Source: an uncultured Bacteroidota bacterium
GTDB taxonomy: Bacteria; Bacteroidota; Bacteroidia; Flavobacteriales; Flavobacteriaceae
Assembly: GCA_902512755.1 (NCBI GenBank)
Contig: CABXKB010000010.1
Coordinates: 1 to 53,714, forward strand
Length of the DNA: 53,714 nt
Direction of reading: 5' to 3'
Shown: piece after piece, positions 25,623-36,814 of the stretch
Numbering within the stretch: position 1 is the first letter of the stretch
Layout of the letters: the number at the start of each line of letters is the position of its first letter
Translations under genes and position numbers: made by a program
The notes under the pieces: generated by a model
Seen by the model: the letters and a program-made list of their open reading frames with translations, nothing else
Databases searched by the model: none
What the model was told of the DNA's origin: nothing

Positions 25623-27731
25623 CTAATTTATTTCAAATAATTTGAAAGTAGTTTTTCTGTTCAAGCTATGAAATAATTCAGGTCTATTAGCACATTTAAT
25701 TTTCCTGATTTTTGCATTCGAGTATAATTTTATAATTTTTTTGAAACTTTTTTCAGCAGTTTCATAATTGCTGAAATTTCCAAGATTAACTTGAAAATAT
25801 TTTTTAAATCTAGTTATTTCAAAAGTATCTTCTTTAAGTGTGCTTTTATTAACCAAATCGTTAGCTTCGGTTTCTTCATTAAAAACACCAATCAATATTG
25901 TGTATCTAAAACTTGAGTTCCCCTCAACTTGAGTTTCTCCATAAGCATATCCATCTATTCGTTTTGGATCATCTATTCTGGATTGAATATAATCCATAAT
26001 TGTTTTATTTCTTTCTTCGGTTAACTTAAGATTGTATTCTTTTGAACCCCTGCAATCAGCAAAAGAAGATATTTCAATTTTTAGATTTGGATTAATATTT
26101 AAAGCTTCAACTATAGAATCTAGTCTGGGTTTAAATTGTTGTTTAATATCTGTTTTATTAAAATTAAAATAGATTGGTCTAAAAACTTTGTTATAATTAT
26201 AATTATTTTCTAATAGAACATTAATTTTTTCTGAATTCCCATAATCAGTTATAATTTTATATGAAAAAGAATCTTTTTCAGTTTCAAAAGAGTTCGATCT
26301 ATACCAAAAACTTCCATTTGAGTTTAGTTTTAGTTCACCACTTTTTGCATCGTTAATTAATAAAATTTTAAAATTTACGATTTGAATTAATTGGTCATTA
26401 GAAATCATTTTTTCGATATCATTATCTAAAACATTTTTCAGTCCTACAATTAGGGTATCTCTTCCATAAAAACCATAAAAATCTTTCTCTCCCTTTATTT
26501 TTGGTTTAAATTTAAAAGCATAAATATCATCATCACCCTTACCGCCATTTCTATTTGAACTTAAAAAACCAGTTCTTACTTTTTTTTCTAGGGAAAATGA
26601 GGTGTCATCTTCATTTGAGTTGAAGGGTTCTCCAAGAATGTTTTTTTTCCATCGGTTATATACTTTATTTGAGGCGATATAAATATTAAATTTTTTTTCT
26701 GTATTCTGATTTGATGAATAAAAAAGAATTTTTTTAGAAAAGCAAAAAGGAAAAACTTCGTCATTTTCAGTATTTATGTCAGGACCTAAGTTTTTTACTT
26801 CACCAAAGGGCTTGTCATTTTCAATGTTAACATAATATATATCCATTCCACCATAGCCTCCTGGTCTGTCACTTGAAAAGTAGAGAGTTTTACCGTCTGG
26901 AGAAACTGAAGGATGGAAGGACGTATAACCATCAATATTTAATTCCAATGGATATGGCGCTTCTTTTCCAATATTCTTAAATGGGATCTGAAAAATATTT
27001 AATTCAATACTTTTGTTATTTTTAATCTTATTTGTCGTCTGTGTTAGATATAACATTTTCGATGTAGAATTTAAAGATATTGGACCATCTTGATAAATTG
27101 AATTAAACTTAGAATCAAATTCTTCAACTGGTTTAGTCTCAAGAGAATTTAAATTTATATTTGTTTTGAATAAATTATAAACCTGATTATTTGAATTAAT
27201 TTTTTCTCCAATACTTTTCTGATCTCCTAAAAAGAAAAGTAGTCCCCATGATGGTTCAACTAGGGCAGGGCCAAACTCAGATTTTTCAGTATTAAATTTT
27301 AAGTTGACAATTTTGTATGTGGAATCACTCTTATTTGAAATAGAAATAGGACTAGCTTCGAGAGGTAGTTTTTTTGCTTTTTGAATGTATTCTTCAACCA
27401 ATTTTTTGTTTTCAGGAATTAAATATATGTACTTATAGTAATCTGAAACATTAGCAAAATCTGATTGCACTAATGGGTCCATTATTGTCGAAGCCTCTTT
27501 GAGTCTATTCATATTTTTTAAAGCATCAGAATAAAGTCTTCTATGACTTGGTGATAGAGAATCTTCTATTTTTGAAAAATAGTTAATTGTTTTTTGATAA
27601 TTTTTATTCACAGAATAATACTCAGCCCACTTAATGTTATTATCAGAATCAGTTTTTAAAATAGCAGATTTTTTTTGACCATAACCAAAAAAAAGAATTA
27701 AGATTGATATTGTAAAAAATTTATATTTCAT
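25623..27731 (-). CDS. PorE-like OmpA-family protein (TPR, PD40, Ig-like, OmpA, SPOR-like)
   Basis: A 702-residue exported protein. After a signal peptide come TPR-like helices (about 30-125), a PD40/WD40-like beta-propeller region (about 210-410; SFHPSVSPDGKTLYFSSDRP, PGGYGGMDIYYV, LSSNRNGGKGDDDIYAF) and an Ig/cadherin-like module (about 425-510; SGELKLNSNGSFWYRSNSF). The OmpA peptidoglycan-binding domain follows (about 515-620; FNFNKTDIKQQFKPRLDSI, SSFADCRGSKEYNLKLTEER). The last 60 residues (FQVNLGNFSNYETAEKSFKK) resemble a SPOR domain. The TPR-PD40-x-OmpA plan is that of PorE, an accessory of T9SS that anchors parts to peptidoglycan; here an Ig-like module stands where PorE has a carboxypeptidase-regulatory-like domain. 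It is the last gene of the adhesin operon, two bases after the sprF-like gene. Confidence 0.88.
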   Translation of the reverse strand: MKYKFFTISILILFFGYGQKKSAILKTDSDNNIKWAEYYSVNKNYQKTINYFSKIEDSLSPSHRRLYSDALKNMNRLKEASTIMDPLVQSDFANVSDYYKYIYLIPENKKLVEEYIQKAKKLPLEASPISISNKSDSTYKIVNLKFNTEKSEFGPALVEPSWGLLFFLGDQKSIGEKINSNNQVYNLFKTNINLNSLETKPVEEFDSKFNSIYQDGPISLNSTSKMLYLTQTTNKIKNNKSIELNIFQIPFKNIGKEAPYPLELNIDGYTSFHPSVSPDGKTLYFSSDRPGGYGGMDIYYVNIENDKPFGEVKNLGPDINTENDEVFPFCFSKKILFYSSNQNTEKKFNIYIASNKVYNRWKKNILGEPFNSNEDDTSFSLEKKVRTGFLSSNRNGGKGDDDIYAFKFKPKIKGEKDFYGFYGRDTLIVGLKNVLDNDIEKMISNDQLIQIVNFKILLINDAKSGELKLNSNGSFWYRSNSFETEKDSFSYKIITDYGNSEKINVLLENNYNYNKVFRPIYFNFNKTDIKQQFKPRLDSIVEALNINPNLKIEISSFADCRGSKEYNLKLTEERNKTIMDYIQSRIDDPKRIDGYAYGETQVEGNSSFRYTILIGVFNEETEANDLVNKSTLKEDTFEITRFKKYFQVNLGNFSNYETAEKSFKKIIKLYSNAKIRKIKCANRPELFHSLNRKTTFKLFEIN

Positions 27732-27733
27732 GG

Positions 27734-28678
27734 TCAGAATATTCTAGGAGATCTTAAGATACCCATTCTTGGATTAAATTCGTATCGAAGCAAAAATTCG
27801 TGAGAATTATTGTTTGTAAAGTTTTTAATTCCAATTGAATTAGAAAAAACATAGCCGATAGAAAAATTATTACTGATATGAATTCCTGCCAGTACACCAA
27901 GCCCTGCGCCTGATTGAATTATATCATTTGAAATGCTTACTAAATTTTTTATTTGAGGTCCAACCCATAAAGACTTGTTAAAATATATCAGGGTGCTAAA
28001 ATCATATGAAACAGGACTTCCACTTGTAAATTTCAATAAAAGACTAGGTTTTAATTCTATTGTATTAGAAAGCGATACTAAGCCTCCTGTAACAAAATAG
28101 TTATGACGAATTAAAAAGTATTTCCCATTTTGGATCATTTTAGGAATTGAAAATCCAAGATAAAATCTGGGAGTATGATAATAAAATCCAAAACCAATAT
28201 TAGGCTCTAAGTTTTCAGGCATTTCATTTGAATATAAAGTAAAATCCTGTTTTTGTTGAGGATTAAGAATGTCACTATTAAAATCAAGAAGTGATGCTGA
28301 TAGTTTTAACCCTAAACCTAAATAATGTTCCTTATCATTTAACTTTAATTGATAAGCTATGTCAGCACTAAACTGAGAACTCTCTAAAGGGCCAATTTTG
28401 TCTACTATCCCAGTTAAGGAAAATGCTAAATTTTTCTTACCCCTTGAACCATTATATGAAAAACTATGAGTAACTGGCGCTCCATCAAAACCGATCCATT
28501 GGGACCTAGATAAAAATGTAAAAGAAGAATAATTTTTTGAACCCACATATCCAGCATTAAAACTTTGATGATTGAACATATACATATTAAAGCTAGATTC
28601 TTGTTGAGCATTAACTATCAATGAGTATCCCAAAAAAATTGAGAACAAAAATAATTTTATTTTATTTCTTTCTATCAT
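27734..28678 (-). CDS. PorP/SprF family type IX secretion outer-membrane protein
   Basis: A 314-residue PorP/SprF protein. It has a signal peptide cut near VNAQQ and the family's N-terminal signature [20 protein letters not shown], then [20 protein letters not shown]. The rest is beta-barrel-like with alternating hydrophobic residues ([30 protein letters not shown]). SprF-type proteins are paired with individual CHU_C (type B sorting domain) adhesins and are needed for their secretion or surface attachment. The start overlaps the stop of the 2101-residue adhesin gene by four bases, so the pair is translationally coupled. Confidence 0.95.
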   Translation of the reverse strand: MIERNKIKLFLFSIFLGYSLIVNAQQESSFNMYMFNHQSFNAGYVGSKNYSSFTFLSRSQWIGFDGAPVTHSFSYNGSRGKKNLAFSLTGIVDKIGPLESSQFSADIAYQLKLNDKEHYLGLGLKLSASLLDFNSDILNPQQKQDFTLYSNEMPENLEPNIGFGFYYHTPRFYLGFSIPKMIQNGKYFLIRHNYFVTGGLVSLSNTIELKPSLLLKFTSGSPVSYDFSTLIYFNKSLWVGPQIKNLVSISNDIIQSGAGLGVLAGIHISNNFSIGYVFSNSIGIKNFTNNNSHEFLLRYEFNPRMGILRSPRIF

Positions 28679-31600
28679 CTCTTTATGTAGATAAAACCTT
28701 TGTGTAATTTTCCTCCTTCTTTTTCTTCAAAGAAATAGAAATACACTCCCTCTGGAAGTAGTTTTGAATTATTACCATAGCTGATGTTTGTAGATCCATC
28801 CCAATTGTTTTGATAATTCTTTGTTTCAAAAACTTTTTGCTCCCATCTATTATAAATTGTAAGTCTATGATCAGGAAATGCTTCAATACTAGAGATTACA
28901 AAAAGATCATTTACACCATCACCATTAGGACTAAATGAATTAGGAATAAAAAGGTCTTGAAAGACTAACTCAATCGGGTCAGTAATACCAATTAATGGAC
29001 ACGAATTAAATAAGCGATCGATTACTAACCTAAATTGAAATTCTACATATTGCTCCGTAGGATTTGTAAGTTCCAATTCTGGGGTGTAAACTCCTCTAAA
29101 ATCAAAATCTTCACTTAAATCACTCCAATCTTCAAACTCTCTTTTTATCTGCCATTGAAAAGAATAAGATGAGTCAGAATATGGATAACTTAATTTTATT
29201 GACTTTCCTTTTATTATTTCAACAAAATTCTCATCAGGAGGTAAAATTTCAGGGACTTCCAAGATCTCCAAAAAGTCATATATTCCATTATTGTTTAGAT
29301 CCTTTGGCAAATCACTGTAACTATTTTGATTTAAAACAAGCCCACTACTATCAACAATTAATGGGGATTCTCCAATTAATCCATCATTGTCAGGATCATT
29401 AAAACCTGATTCGACAACATCAAAACAACCATCATTATCACTATCCAAATCGATACTATTAGGTATTCCATCAAGATCAAAATCTGAGTTTGTTTCAATT
29501 TCATCTGAAATTCCATCATTATCATCGTCTTTATCAATAATGTTTTCAATTCCATCTGAATCACAATCAGGAAGACTAGTTACAATTTCTGTAATATTTT
29601 CTTCTATATAGCTACAATTGTTTCTAGGATCAGTATTATCAACTTGCTCATTTACATTTAAAACACCATCACCATCAATATCATTATCACATACATCACC
29701 GATACTATCACCGTCAAGGTCTTCCTGATTAGCATTACTCGTTTCAGGACAGTTATCTTCATTGTTAATTATCCCATCTCCATCTAAGTCATCATTATCT
29801 AGATTAATTACGAAAACAGATGTTGGGGATAATAGAATATATGTTTTATCTGAATTAATATCATCTACTGCAATAAGAATTTCTGAACTTATGTCACCAT
29901 CAACTATCAAATCATCTTTACCTGTGATAATTATTTGTTGATCAATATTCCAATTGTCTTTTGTGAAAATTAATTCTGATAATCCTATAATTAATTCTGA
30001 TTCATCTAAAACATCTAATTTTAATATTACGTTATCATTAATTTGTGTTGTTAAACGAATATTTAAAATAGAATTAGTACCATCTTCAGAAACATTGTCA
30101 GTAAGATTAATTAAAAGTTGAGCAATATCATCATCTTCATTTGTAAGTATTGGATTTGAAACGTCTTCAGCTTCAATATTTTCATAAAAATCATCTCCAG
30201 AAGTCGGATCTCCTGTTATTAGGGTAATTTCTTGATTTCCATCAGCAAAAAAATCATCTACACCAGTAATGGTTACAACATTTGAATCTGGGAGATTCCA
30301 ATTATCGGCTAATATAGTTACAGAATTTGTTGACAAAATCATTTCATTTATAGGTCCTGAAAGACTAAGTGGAATATTGACACTTTCACCTCCAACAGGT
30401 TTTGATAATAAACTAAATTGAACAACTATATAGTCTCCAGATTCACTAGTTGAAAAATCATTATTTAAAACGGTCAAAATAATTCCTGGAGAGTCGTTAT
30501 CTTGATTAGACATTGATATATCGTCAATTGTAGATCCATCAAGTTTGTTATAATTACTATCTGTTGATGATACATTTCCAGTTACAATAATATAATCTAT
30601 TGCGCCATCACTTACTGGGGGATCATCGTTAACACCAGTTACAATTACAATCTGAGGAATATTCCAGTTTGAAGACTTAAATGAAATAACAGAAGTTATT
30701 AGTATACCTTCCTGCTCATTAGATGAAATTAAGTTAATATAAACATCGGCTGTAGGTTCAGTATCTAAATATATTTCAAATGAGCCGTTATCTCCTGATT
30801 CACTTGTCAAGTTATCAAGAATATTAACTATAACTCCTGCTTCCTCATTATCTTCTGTAATTACTTCAACAGTTTTATCCTCAGCTCCAGTAAATGATGC
30901 GTCAGAACTTGAACTTACTGAACCAGTTATTATTGTTGTTTGATCGTCATCAAATATAAGATCATCAACACTTTGTAGGTTAACAGTTTGAGGGATATTC
31001 CAGTTTAGTGAATTAAAAGTCAAAGACGAATTTATTAATGTAGCTTCTGTATTATCATCACTTACAAAATCTATTATTACATCACTAGGAGGTTCAGCCG
31101 TTAAAGTAACCGTGAAGCTAACTGAATTAACAGGAAGCTCTTCCTTTAAATTACCGTTGACTTCACTTAAAACAAAATCTCCAACATCATCATCAACAGT
31201 TATGACAGATCTGTTTTCAGGAGCTAATGCTAAAAAAGCTGAATCAGATGCAGCATTAATTTGCGCTGTAATAGATGTATTTTGGTCTCCATCAATAAGT
31301 AAATCATCTTCACTACTAATTGTAATTGTTTGTGAAACATTCCAGTTTGAATTTGTAAATGTCAAACTTGTGGTACTTAATATTTTTTCTGTAGAGTCAT
31401 TATTTATAATATCAACATAAACATTATTGAGGGGTTGGGATGTTAAAAAAATTGAAAATTCTACTGTTTCAGGACTATTTTCTGTAACATAAGCGGGATC
31501 AACTAAAAATCTTTTTGAAGTTGAAAGTTCAGTTTCCTCTTCAGGCATTGAGATCGAATCTAGATTTGAAACAATAATCTCTGACACATCCCATCCAGCA

Positions 31601-34600
31601 GTATCATTATTAAAAATTATTACATCATAGTCTGTCGCGGCAAGTCCATTAAAGCATGCATTTGATGTAGGGTCCATTTCTAATCTTAAAGTTGCTGTAA
31701 CTGTTCCATCAACTAATGGTTCATCAATGGGATCTAAGTTTATTGATTGTGGTGTATCCCAATTTGAATTATCAAAGCTTAATGAACTTTGATCCAAACT
31801 AAAGTTACCGCCAGGAATAGTTGTAAAATTAATTTTTACTGTACTACTTGGAACATCCGTTAGAACAACAGTAAATGTATCACCTGACACTCCCTCATTT
31901 AAGCTTAAGGGTGTGCCGCTAATCGAAAGTCCAGGGTTAATTATATTAAGTGTAGCTGATGCCGAATGTGTTGAACATACATATTCATCCATACTTATAG
32001 CTGCCCTAAAGGAATTATTATCCAAAGACAAAGGGGGTGATGTTAAAATGAGGTTTTGAGAATTAACTCCTGAATAAACTGCATCATTACTTAAATTTTC
32101 CCAATTACCGCTAACACTATTATATCTTTGCCATCTGTAGTTTAAACCTGGTTCATTTCCAATAGAGGTAAATGTAACGTTATCTCCAAGGCAAATCTCA
32201 GTATCAGTTGGTTCTGTAGAAAACGAAGGAGTAACAGTATTTTCCAAAAAGTCCATTAAACCATTTGAATTTAAATCGTTGGGTGTTGTATATCCCTCAC
32301 CTTGATTATTTACTCTTCCTGGTTGAGCGGCTAACATACCGTCTACAGTAATTGGATTTGTTCCAAGTCGCCCGTTAGAGTCACCATCAGAAAAACCTGC
32401 TTCTACGGTATCAAAGCATCCATCTTCATCACTGTCTCGGTCTAGATGATTATATGTCAAGTCTGAATCAGTGTCAAGTGGTAAGAATTTCATTGATAAC
32501 ACTCCGTTAAATACTGAATTACCAGATGTATTTTCAGTAATATGTTTAAAAGTAAATTGAGTTATTCCATCTGAATTAAAAGAAAACCTATTTGCAGCTG
32601 AAACACTCGTGTTAAATGTGAAAAGAATTTCATTAGAGGTAATTGTTACAGTACTAGAGTCGTAAATTCCATTTTGATTTGTATCAACTTTAAGTTCATC
32701 TCCTGGATCAAGAAGAGTTAATGTGAGTGATGCTGGCAATACACTAACTGAATATTTTTCTCCTGCTTGAAGGGAATGAGTAAAGTTAGTATCTTCATAT
32801 AATACAATGTTTGATGGCTGAGTAAAAGAAACAGTATATGTTCCGTTTTTGATTCCTACTGAGCTATTAATTGTTGACACAAATGCTCCAGAGGATTGTC
32901 CAGTTAATGAAATACCACCACCATTATTTGTAAAGGCTGCAGATAGAATTGAAGTTTCAGTTGTTGTATCAGAAAAAACAATCATAGGATCAATAGTAGT
33001 GGAGATATCAATTCGATCAATAGATCTTGATTCTACAGAATTATAAATACCATCTTGATCAATATCTACATCAATATTATTTATTATACCGTCTCCATCA
33101 GTATCTACAGGACAATTACTCACTTTTTTTGGGGATGACTCTAGACGAAAATTTTTTGCTCCACAATTGATTAAACCAACAGCTCTATAAAAACCAGTAT
33201 TTGTAGGAGTTATAGTTGATGTGATAGCTCCGCCAACAGTTGTGTAATTTATAGATCCCTGACCATCCCAAAATTCCCATTCAAAACTATCGAAATCTGA
33301 AGCATTAGAAATATTTAAATTTATATTTGGTATGCAATTACCAATTGATGAAGAAGCTGCAGCATTAAAATTATTATCTGGAGGTGACGGAAAGCCAGAA
33401 TAAAATGCTCCAGCAGTAGCACTTCCACTTGAATTATAATAAGCTGCATATAATTCGGCTTTACTACCATCAGGATAGTTAGAAAATATAGATACATTCC
33501 CAACTAAACCACTAATTTTATAGGTAGTATAGCTTGTATTTCCGGTTATAGCTCTACCGTTAGATTTCTCAGGACCAGTTGCACCACCACTAATATTATT
33601 TATTGATACTCCACCGGTTGTAAAATCACCTGTCCAAGTTGGTAATGTGTTATTTTCATCTACAATAGTTACTGATGCAGTAGCTGGCGCAACAATTGTT
33701 ACAAAGGTGTTCCAATTAGCATTAGCAGCATTTCTAATTTGAGGTATTGTTTCTACAGTTTCATTACTAGTACATGATAATGGAGGCACAAAATACATGT
33801 CTGTATTTGCAGTATTTCCATTAGTAACTGCTTGATAAGCATAAGCATTTTTTGAGGTTCTAACATATATATTTCCTCCACCTGCAGCATTAGAATATTC
33901 ATTACCTTCTATGGAATAATATTGTCCAGCTGTAAGTGTTACTGTAGCTGAATCACTACCATTTAAAAAAATTGCAGTATCATCCTCATGAGCAACAATT
34001 AATGCATTATCATAATCATCACCATCATTTGGATTTCCCTCAATAAAAATAAATTCATTTCCTGTTTTATCAAGACCTACAATCTGGTCTACACCATGGT
34101 CCCTTCCAGTCTCTCCTTCTGACATACTTCCGTTAGAACCACCTGTTATAACAGCAATATTTTTATCTGATTCAATTAACATGCCAATAAGGGCATCTCT
34201 ATTAGTTATTGGATATGGTAATCCTTGTGCTGCTGTAGGAGGGTTTTCTGTGTTAGCACCATTTTGAGGTACTATTGTAGCTATAATAAAAGTTTCAAAT
34301 TGATTAAGTCCTATCTCAATATCAGCAATATTTCCAGCTCCGTCATAAACTTCAACAATATTTTCCATATCAGCGAATCCACTACCTGCATTATTATTTA
34401 TATCACTGAAGGTTACCGTTGTTATTCCTGTTTCAATTGCCATTACTGAAGAAAAATTTAAGTAATTAGGATCAGTGGGGATTCCGTTTGTGAAGCCTCC
34501 GGCACGAAAAGATTTACCAAGTGCTGCCGCACCCTTACTTACGAGTCCACTTGCTTGGGCAGTAGCTCGGTATCTAATATTTACATAAATGGGAGCATCT

Positions 34601-34980
34601 GCTTCTATGTAATAGCCTTTATCTGAGATTACATTCCCTGTTGATGCAGCAGTTATGAAGAGTTGACCAAAATTATTGCCATTTGGAATTCTATAATAAT
34701 CAGTATTTTCTACAATTGCATCCGTGGCACTTAATTTATCAACAGTACCTGTAATCTTTGTTGCATTATTTAATGGAAGAGGCCATATAGTATAATTTAC
34801 CGGATCAGTACTAGATGTTGATATATATATCCATTGATCCTGAAAATCATCTGCATTTCCACCAGCTGCCGCTAAAGGAGGTATATAATGAAACTTACTG
34901 GCTTGAGAAAAGACAGCAATTGGCAATAGCAATGGAAACAGAAATAATATCCAATAATGACCCTTATAAGTCTGGAGCAT
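28675..34980 (-). CDS. Giant multidomain adhesin with T9SS type B (CHU_C) sorting domain
   Basis: A 2101-residue secreted protein. A signal peptide ends near VFSQ. Residues about 30-560 resemble an IgGFc-binding-protein-type N-terminal region ([20 protein letters not shown]). Thrombospondin type 3 calcium loops occur near 610-645 and 840-915. An Ig-like module lies near 920-1010 ([21 protein letters not shown]). Seven or so Calx-beta-like modules fill about 1020-1730, each with a phrase like [21 protein letters not shown] second thrombospondin type 3 block (1730-1860) and a second Ig-like module precede the CHU_C domain (about 2010-2101; [37 protein letters not shown]). By family knowledge it is secreted by T9SS and held on the surface, probably for adhesion or gliding, with calcium-stiffened stalks. 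It is the first gene of the operon and has a strong promoter at 35135-35165. Confidence 0.93.
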   Translation of the reverse strand: MLQTYKGHYWILFLFPLLLPIAVFSQASKFHYIPPLAAAGGNADDFQDQWIYISTSSTDPVNYTIWPLPLNNATKITGTVDKLSATDAIVENTDYYRIPNGNNFGQLFITAASTGNVISDKGYYIEADAPIYVNIRYRATAQASGLVSKGAAALGKSFRAGGFTNGIPTDPNYLNFSSVMAIETGITTVTFSDINNNAGSGFADMENIVEVYDGAGNIADIEIGLNQFETFIIATIVPQNGANTENPPTAAQGLPYPITNRDALIGMLIESDKNIAVITGGSNGSMSEGETGRDHGVDQIVGLDKTGNEFIFIEGNPNDGDDYDNALIVAHEDDTAIFLNGSDSATVTLTAGQYYSIEGNEYSNAAGGGNIYVRTSKNAYAYQAVTNGNTANTDMYFVPPLSCTSNETVETIPQIRNAANANWNTFVTIVAPATASVTIVDENNTLPTWTGDFTTGGVSINNISGGATGPEKSNGRAITGNTSYTTYKISGLVGNVSIFSNYPDGSKAELYAAYYNSSGSATAGAFYSGFPSPPDNNFNAAASSSIGNCIPNINLNISNASDFDSFEWEFWDGQGSINYTTVGGAITSTITPTNTGFYRAVGLINCGAKNFRLESSPKKVSNCPVDTDGDGIINNIDVDIDQDGIYNSVESRSIDRIDISTTIDPMIVFSDTTTETSILSAAFTNNGGGISLTGQSSGAFVSTINSSVGIKNGTYTVSFTQPSNIVLYEDTNFTHSLQAGEKYSVSVLPASLTLTLLDPGDELKVDTNQNGIYDSSTVTITSNEILFTFNTSVSAANRFSFNSDGITQFTFKHITENTSGNSVFNGVLSMKFLPLDTDSDLTYNHLDRDSDEDGCFDTVEAGFSDGDSNGRLGTNPITVDGMLAAQPGRVNNQGEGYTTPNDLNSNGLMDFLENTVTPSFSTEPTDTEICLGDNVTFTSIGNEPGLNYRWQRYNSVSGNWENLSNDAVYSGVNSQNLILTSPPLSLDNNSFRAAISMDEYVCSTHSASATLNIINPGLSISGTPLSLNEGVSGDTFTVVLTDVPSSTVKINFTTIPGGNFSLDQSSLSFDNSNWDTPQSINLDPIDEPLVDGTVTATLRLEMDPTSNACFNGLAATDYDVIIFNNDTAGWDVSEIIVSNLDSISMPEEETELSTSKRFLVDPAYVTENSPETVEFSIFLTSQPLNNVYVDIINNDSTEKILSTTSLTFTNSNWNVSQTITISSEDDLLIDGDQNTSITAQINAASDSAFLALAPENRSVITVDDDVGDFVLSEVNGNLKEELPVNSVSFTVTLTAEPPSDVIIDFVSDDNTEATLINSSLTFNSLNWNIPQTVNLQSVDDLIFDDDQTTIITGSVSSSSDASFTGAEDKTVEVITEDNEEAGVIVNILDNLTSESGDNGSFEIYLDTEPTADVYINLISSNEQEGILITSVISFKSSNWNIPQIVIVTGVNDDPPVSDGAIDYIIVTGNVSSTDSNYNKLDGSTIDDISMSNQDNDSPGIILTVLNNDFSTSESGDYIVVQFSLLSKPVGGESVNIPLSLSGPINEMILSTNSVTILADNWNLPDSNVVTITGVDDFFADGNQEITLITGDPTSGDDFYENIEAEDVSNPILTNEDDDIAQLLINLTDNVSEDGTNSILNIRLTTQINDNVILKLDVLDESELIIGLSELIFTKDNWNIDQQIIITGKDDLIVDGDISSEILIAVDDINSDKTYILLSPTSVFVINLDNDDLDGDGIINNEDNCPETSNANQEDLDGDSIGDVCDNDIDGDGVLNVNEQVDNTDPRNNCSYIEENITEIVTSLPDCDSDGIENIIDKDDDNDGISDEIETNSDFDLDGIPNSIDLDSDNDGCFDVVESGFNDPDNDGLIGESPLIVDSSGLVLNQNSYSDLPKDLNNNGIYDFLEILEVPEILPPDENFVEIIKGKSIKLSYPYSDSSYSFQWQIKREFEDWSDLSEDFDFRGVYTPELELTNPTEQYVEFQFRLVIDRLFNSCPLIGITDPIELVFQDLFIPNSFSPNGDGVNDLFVISSIEAFPDHRLTIYNRWEQKVFETKNYQNNWDGSTNISYGNNSKLLPEGVYFYFFEEKEGGKLHKGFIYIKR

Positions 34981-35134
34981 AGTTAAAATTATATGAACGT
35001 TTAATCATAACTCATAGATTTCTGTATTTGCCGCCTCAGCTAAAAAAATGTTAATATTAAACTCTATAAGAAATTTACTTTATACTGAATTTATATAATT
35101 GGAAATCAACCCTAGTTTGTCTTTTTATATTAAT

Positions 35135-35165
35135 CAAATTTATGAGTAATCATTTGATTTACAAA
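35135..35165 (-). promoter_or_regulatory. Bacteroidota-type promoter of the adhesin/sprF/ompA operon
   Basis: Reading the minus strand, TTTG (35165-35162) and TAAATTTG (35142-35135) are separated by 19 bases, an exact fit to the TTG-N17..23-TAnnTTTG consensus. The predicted transcription start is near 35128, about 150 bases before the ATG at 34980. Confidence 0.7.
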
Positions 35166-35278
35166 ACCATAACTACTTAAATCACACTTTTTTGTTAAAG
35201 TCTTAACTGTTGAACATGTTTTTTAAGTTTATATTACCAAGTAATTATTAAAGCATCTATAATAATTTGATGAAAAAT

Positions 35279-35308
35279 TTTGTTGAAACTTTTTGGGGTT
35301 TATTTTTG
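35279..35308 (+). promoter_or_regulatory. Bacteroidota-type promoter of the exbB/exbD cluster
   Basis: TTTG (35279-35282), 18 bases, TATTTTTG (35301-35308) match the Bacteroidota consensus. Transcription would start near 35315 and give a leader of about 265 bases before the exbB ATG. The promoter could also drive a short RNA ending near 35415. Confidence 0.6.
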
Positions 35309-35372
35309 GATATTATGCTGCAATAAAAAAAATAGCTGGGTGTAAGTTGAAGTTAGATAAGAAAATTAGATG

Positions 35373-35415
35373 AAAGGTTTGTTTTAAAACACCTTTTAGT
35401 GTTCTTTTGTTTTTA
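35373..35415 (+). promoter_or_regulatory. Two mutually exclusive hairpins followed by a T-rich tract in the exbB leader (candidate attenuator)
   Basis: Hairpin A uses AAAGGT (35373-35378) and ACCTTT (35391-35396). Hairpin B uses AACAC (35388-35392) and GTGTT (35399-35403), followed by CTTTTGTTTTT. They share bases 35388-35396, so only one can form at a time, like a terminator/antiterminator pair. Stems are short and may be chance. Confidence 0.3.
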
Positions 35416-35578
35416 TCATTTAATCGTAATACTATATTATTAACTTTATATTTATAAAACAAAGTTAAAGTAAATGCTCTAAAATATATTAAAGAATGAG
35501 TTTGAGCAAAAATTAATATCATGTATATTTTTTTTTATCTTTAACCGCATTTAATTAAAAGAACAAACATTATTTAAA

Positions 35579-36340
35579 ATGAGAAAACTATTTTTTGCCC
35601 TTACTTTATTAGGTTTTATGACATCAGCTAAAGCTACTATTGCAACTCCTAATACAGCTACAACAGTAGCATCTTCTATAACACAAGATGAAGAAGCTCC
35701 AGAACAATCAGCTTCATTTACACAAGAATTGAAAAGTCGCTTCATTGAAGGAGGGCCAGGCTTCATGGGAATCGTATTGATTTGTTTGATCCTTGGACTT
35801 GCTATATCTATTGAAAGAATCATTTTCTTAAACTTAGCTACAACAAATTCTAAAAAGTTAACTGAAGGCGTTGAGGAAGCTCTTTCTTCCGGAGGAGTTG
35901 ATGCCGCTAAAGAATTTTGTAGAAATACAAAAGGACCTGTTGCTTCTATTTTCTATCAAGGTTTAGACAGAGTAAATGAAGGCGTTGAAAGTGCTGAAAA
36001 AGCAGTAGTTGCTTATGGAGGTGTTCAAATGGGTCAACTTGAAAAGAATGTGTCATGGATTTCATTATTTATTGCCTTGGCTCCCATGCTTGGATTTATG
36101 GGAACTGTAATTGGAATGATTCAGGCTTTCGATAAAATTGAAGCAGCTGGAGATATGCAGCCTTCACTTGTTGCAGGAGGTATTAAGGTAGCCCTTCTTA
36201 CAACTGTATTTGGTCTTATTGTAGCAATTATTCTTCAAGTATTTTACAATTATATTGTTGCAAAGATTGACAGTATAGTTAATGATATGGAAGACGCATC
36301 AATATCATTGATCGATATCCTTGTTGCTCATAAAAAATAA
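35579..36340 (+). CDS. exbB: MotA/TolQ/ExbB family proton channel protein
   Basis: A 253-residue ExbB/TolQ subunit. The N terminus (MRKLFFALTLLGFMTSAKA) resembles a signal peptide, followed by a linker and three membrane segments (about 60-82, 153-178, 196-222). The conserved core FIALAPMLGFMGTVIGMIQAF and GGIKVALLTTVFGLIVAI mark the channel. With ExbD it forms the proton-driven motor that energises TonB or a related envelope machine. It is followed, 21 bases on, by a small four-TM protein and then two ExbD genes, a layout common in Bacteroidota. The promoter lies about 270 bases upstream, leaving a long leader. Confidence 0.95.
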   Translation: MRKLFFALTLLGFMTSAKATIATPNTATTVASSITQDEEAPEQSASFTQELKSRFIEGGPGFMGIVLICLILGLAISIERIIFLNLATTNSKKLTEGVEEALSSGGVDAAKEFCRNTKGPVASIFYQGLDRVNEGVESAEKAVVAYGGVQMGQLEKNVSWISLFIALAPMLGFMGTVIGMIQAFDKIEAAGDMQPSLVAGGIKVALLTTVFGLIVAIILQVFYNYIVAKIDSIVNDMEDASISLIDILVAHKK

Positions 36341-36361
36341 TTAACCTTAACAGCAATTCAC

Positions 36362-36811
36362 ATGAATATTCAAACGATTGTAAAAATTATAAGCGCTGTT
36401 TTTGGTTTGCTTGGCGTTATATTCTTATTTAGAATAATTGGCACTGGAGATGAGGAAATTAAAATGGCAGCAAGCATTGGTGACTTTGGCACTGTCACTC
36501 CATTAGTTTCCCTTGCAATTGCCATCCTTTTAATTACGATAATTGTAACAGTTTTATTCTCTATACTAAGTCTAGCATCTAGTCCTCAGAAACTAAAAAA
36601 ATCTTTAATTTTTATCGGATGCTTCCTGTTAGTTACAGGAATTGCATATGCTGCTTCCACAGGAGTAGAAACTCCTATGAAAGATGGAAAAATGCTTTCT
36701 GCATCAGGATCACGATGGGTAGAGACAGGCTTGAGAATGTTTTACATTCTTGCATCTTTAGCTGTTTTATCAATGCTGTTCTCAGGAGCAAAGAAAATTC
36801 TTAAACGATAA
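36362..36811 (+). CDS. Small four-TM membrane protein of the ExbB/ExbD cluster, function unknown
   Basis: A 149-residue protein with four predicted membrane segments (TIVKIISAVFGLLGVIFLF; LVSLAIAILLITIIVTVLF; KSLIFIGCFLLVTGIAYAAS; MFYILASLAVLSMLFSGA). The loop between segments 3 and 4 is polar (GVETPMKDGKMLSASGS). I recognise the position, not a characterised family: an uncharacterised protein between ExbB and the first ExbD occurs in many flavobacterial clusters. It starts 21 bases after exbB and ends three bases before the next ExbD. It may be an accessory subunit of the proton-channel complex. Confidence 0.85.
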   Translation: MNIQTIVKIISAVFGLLGVIFLFRIIGTGDEEIKMAASIGDFGTVTPLVSLAIAILLITIIVTVLFSILSLASSPQKLKKSLIFIGCFLLVTGIAYAASTGVETPMKDGKMLSASGSRWVETGLRMFYILASLAVLSMLFSGAKKILKR

Positions 36812-36814
36812 TCT

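Larger units (their letters stand above)
34981..35578. other. 598-bp divergent intergenic region holding two promoters
   Basis: No convincing gene is present. Going left to right it holds the leader of the adhesin operon, the minus promoter at 35135-35165, the plus promoter at 35279-35308, and a roughly 265-base leader before the ATG of the exbB gene at 35579. That leader contains two overlapping possible hairpins (35373-35396 and 35388-35403). A 69-codon open frame on the minus strand (35313-35522) has no start context or family resemblance and is considered noise. Confidence 0.7.

Noticed and set aside
29400-31950. Regularly spaced similar segments inside the giant gene, considered as a repeat array
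   Set aside because: They are protein modules (Calx-beta-like) of roughly 100 residues with low base identity; the reading frame is unbroken.
35313-35522. 69-codon minus-strand open frame in the large intergenic region
   Set aside because: No recognisable family, poor codon character and it spans the plus-strand leader; more likely chance.
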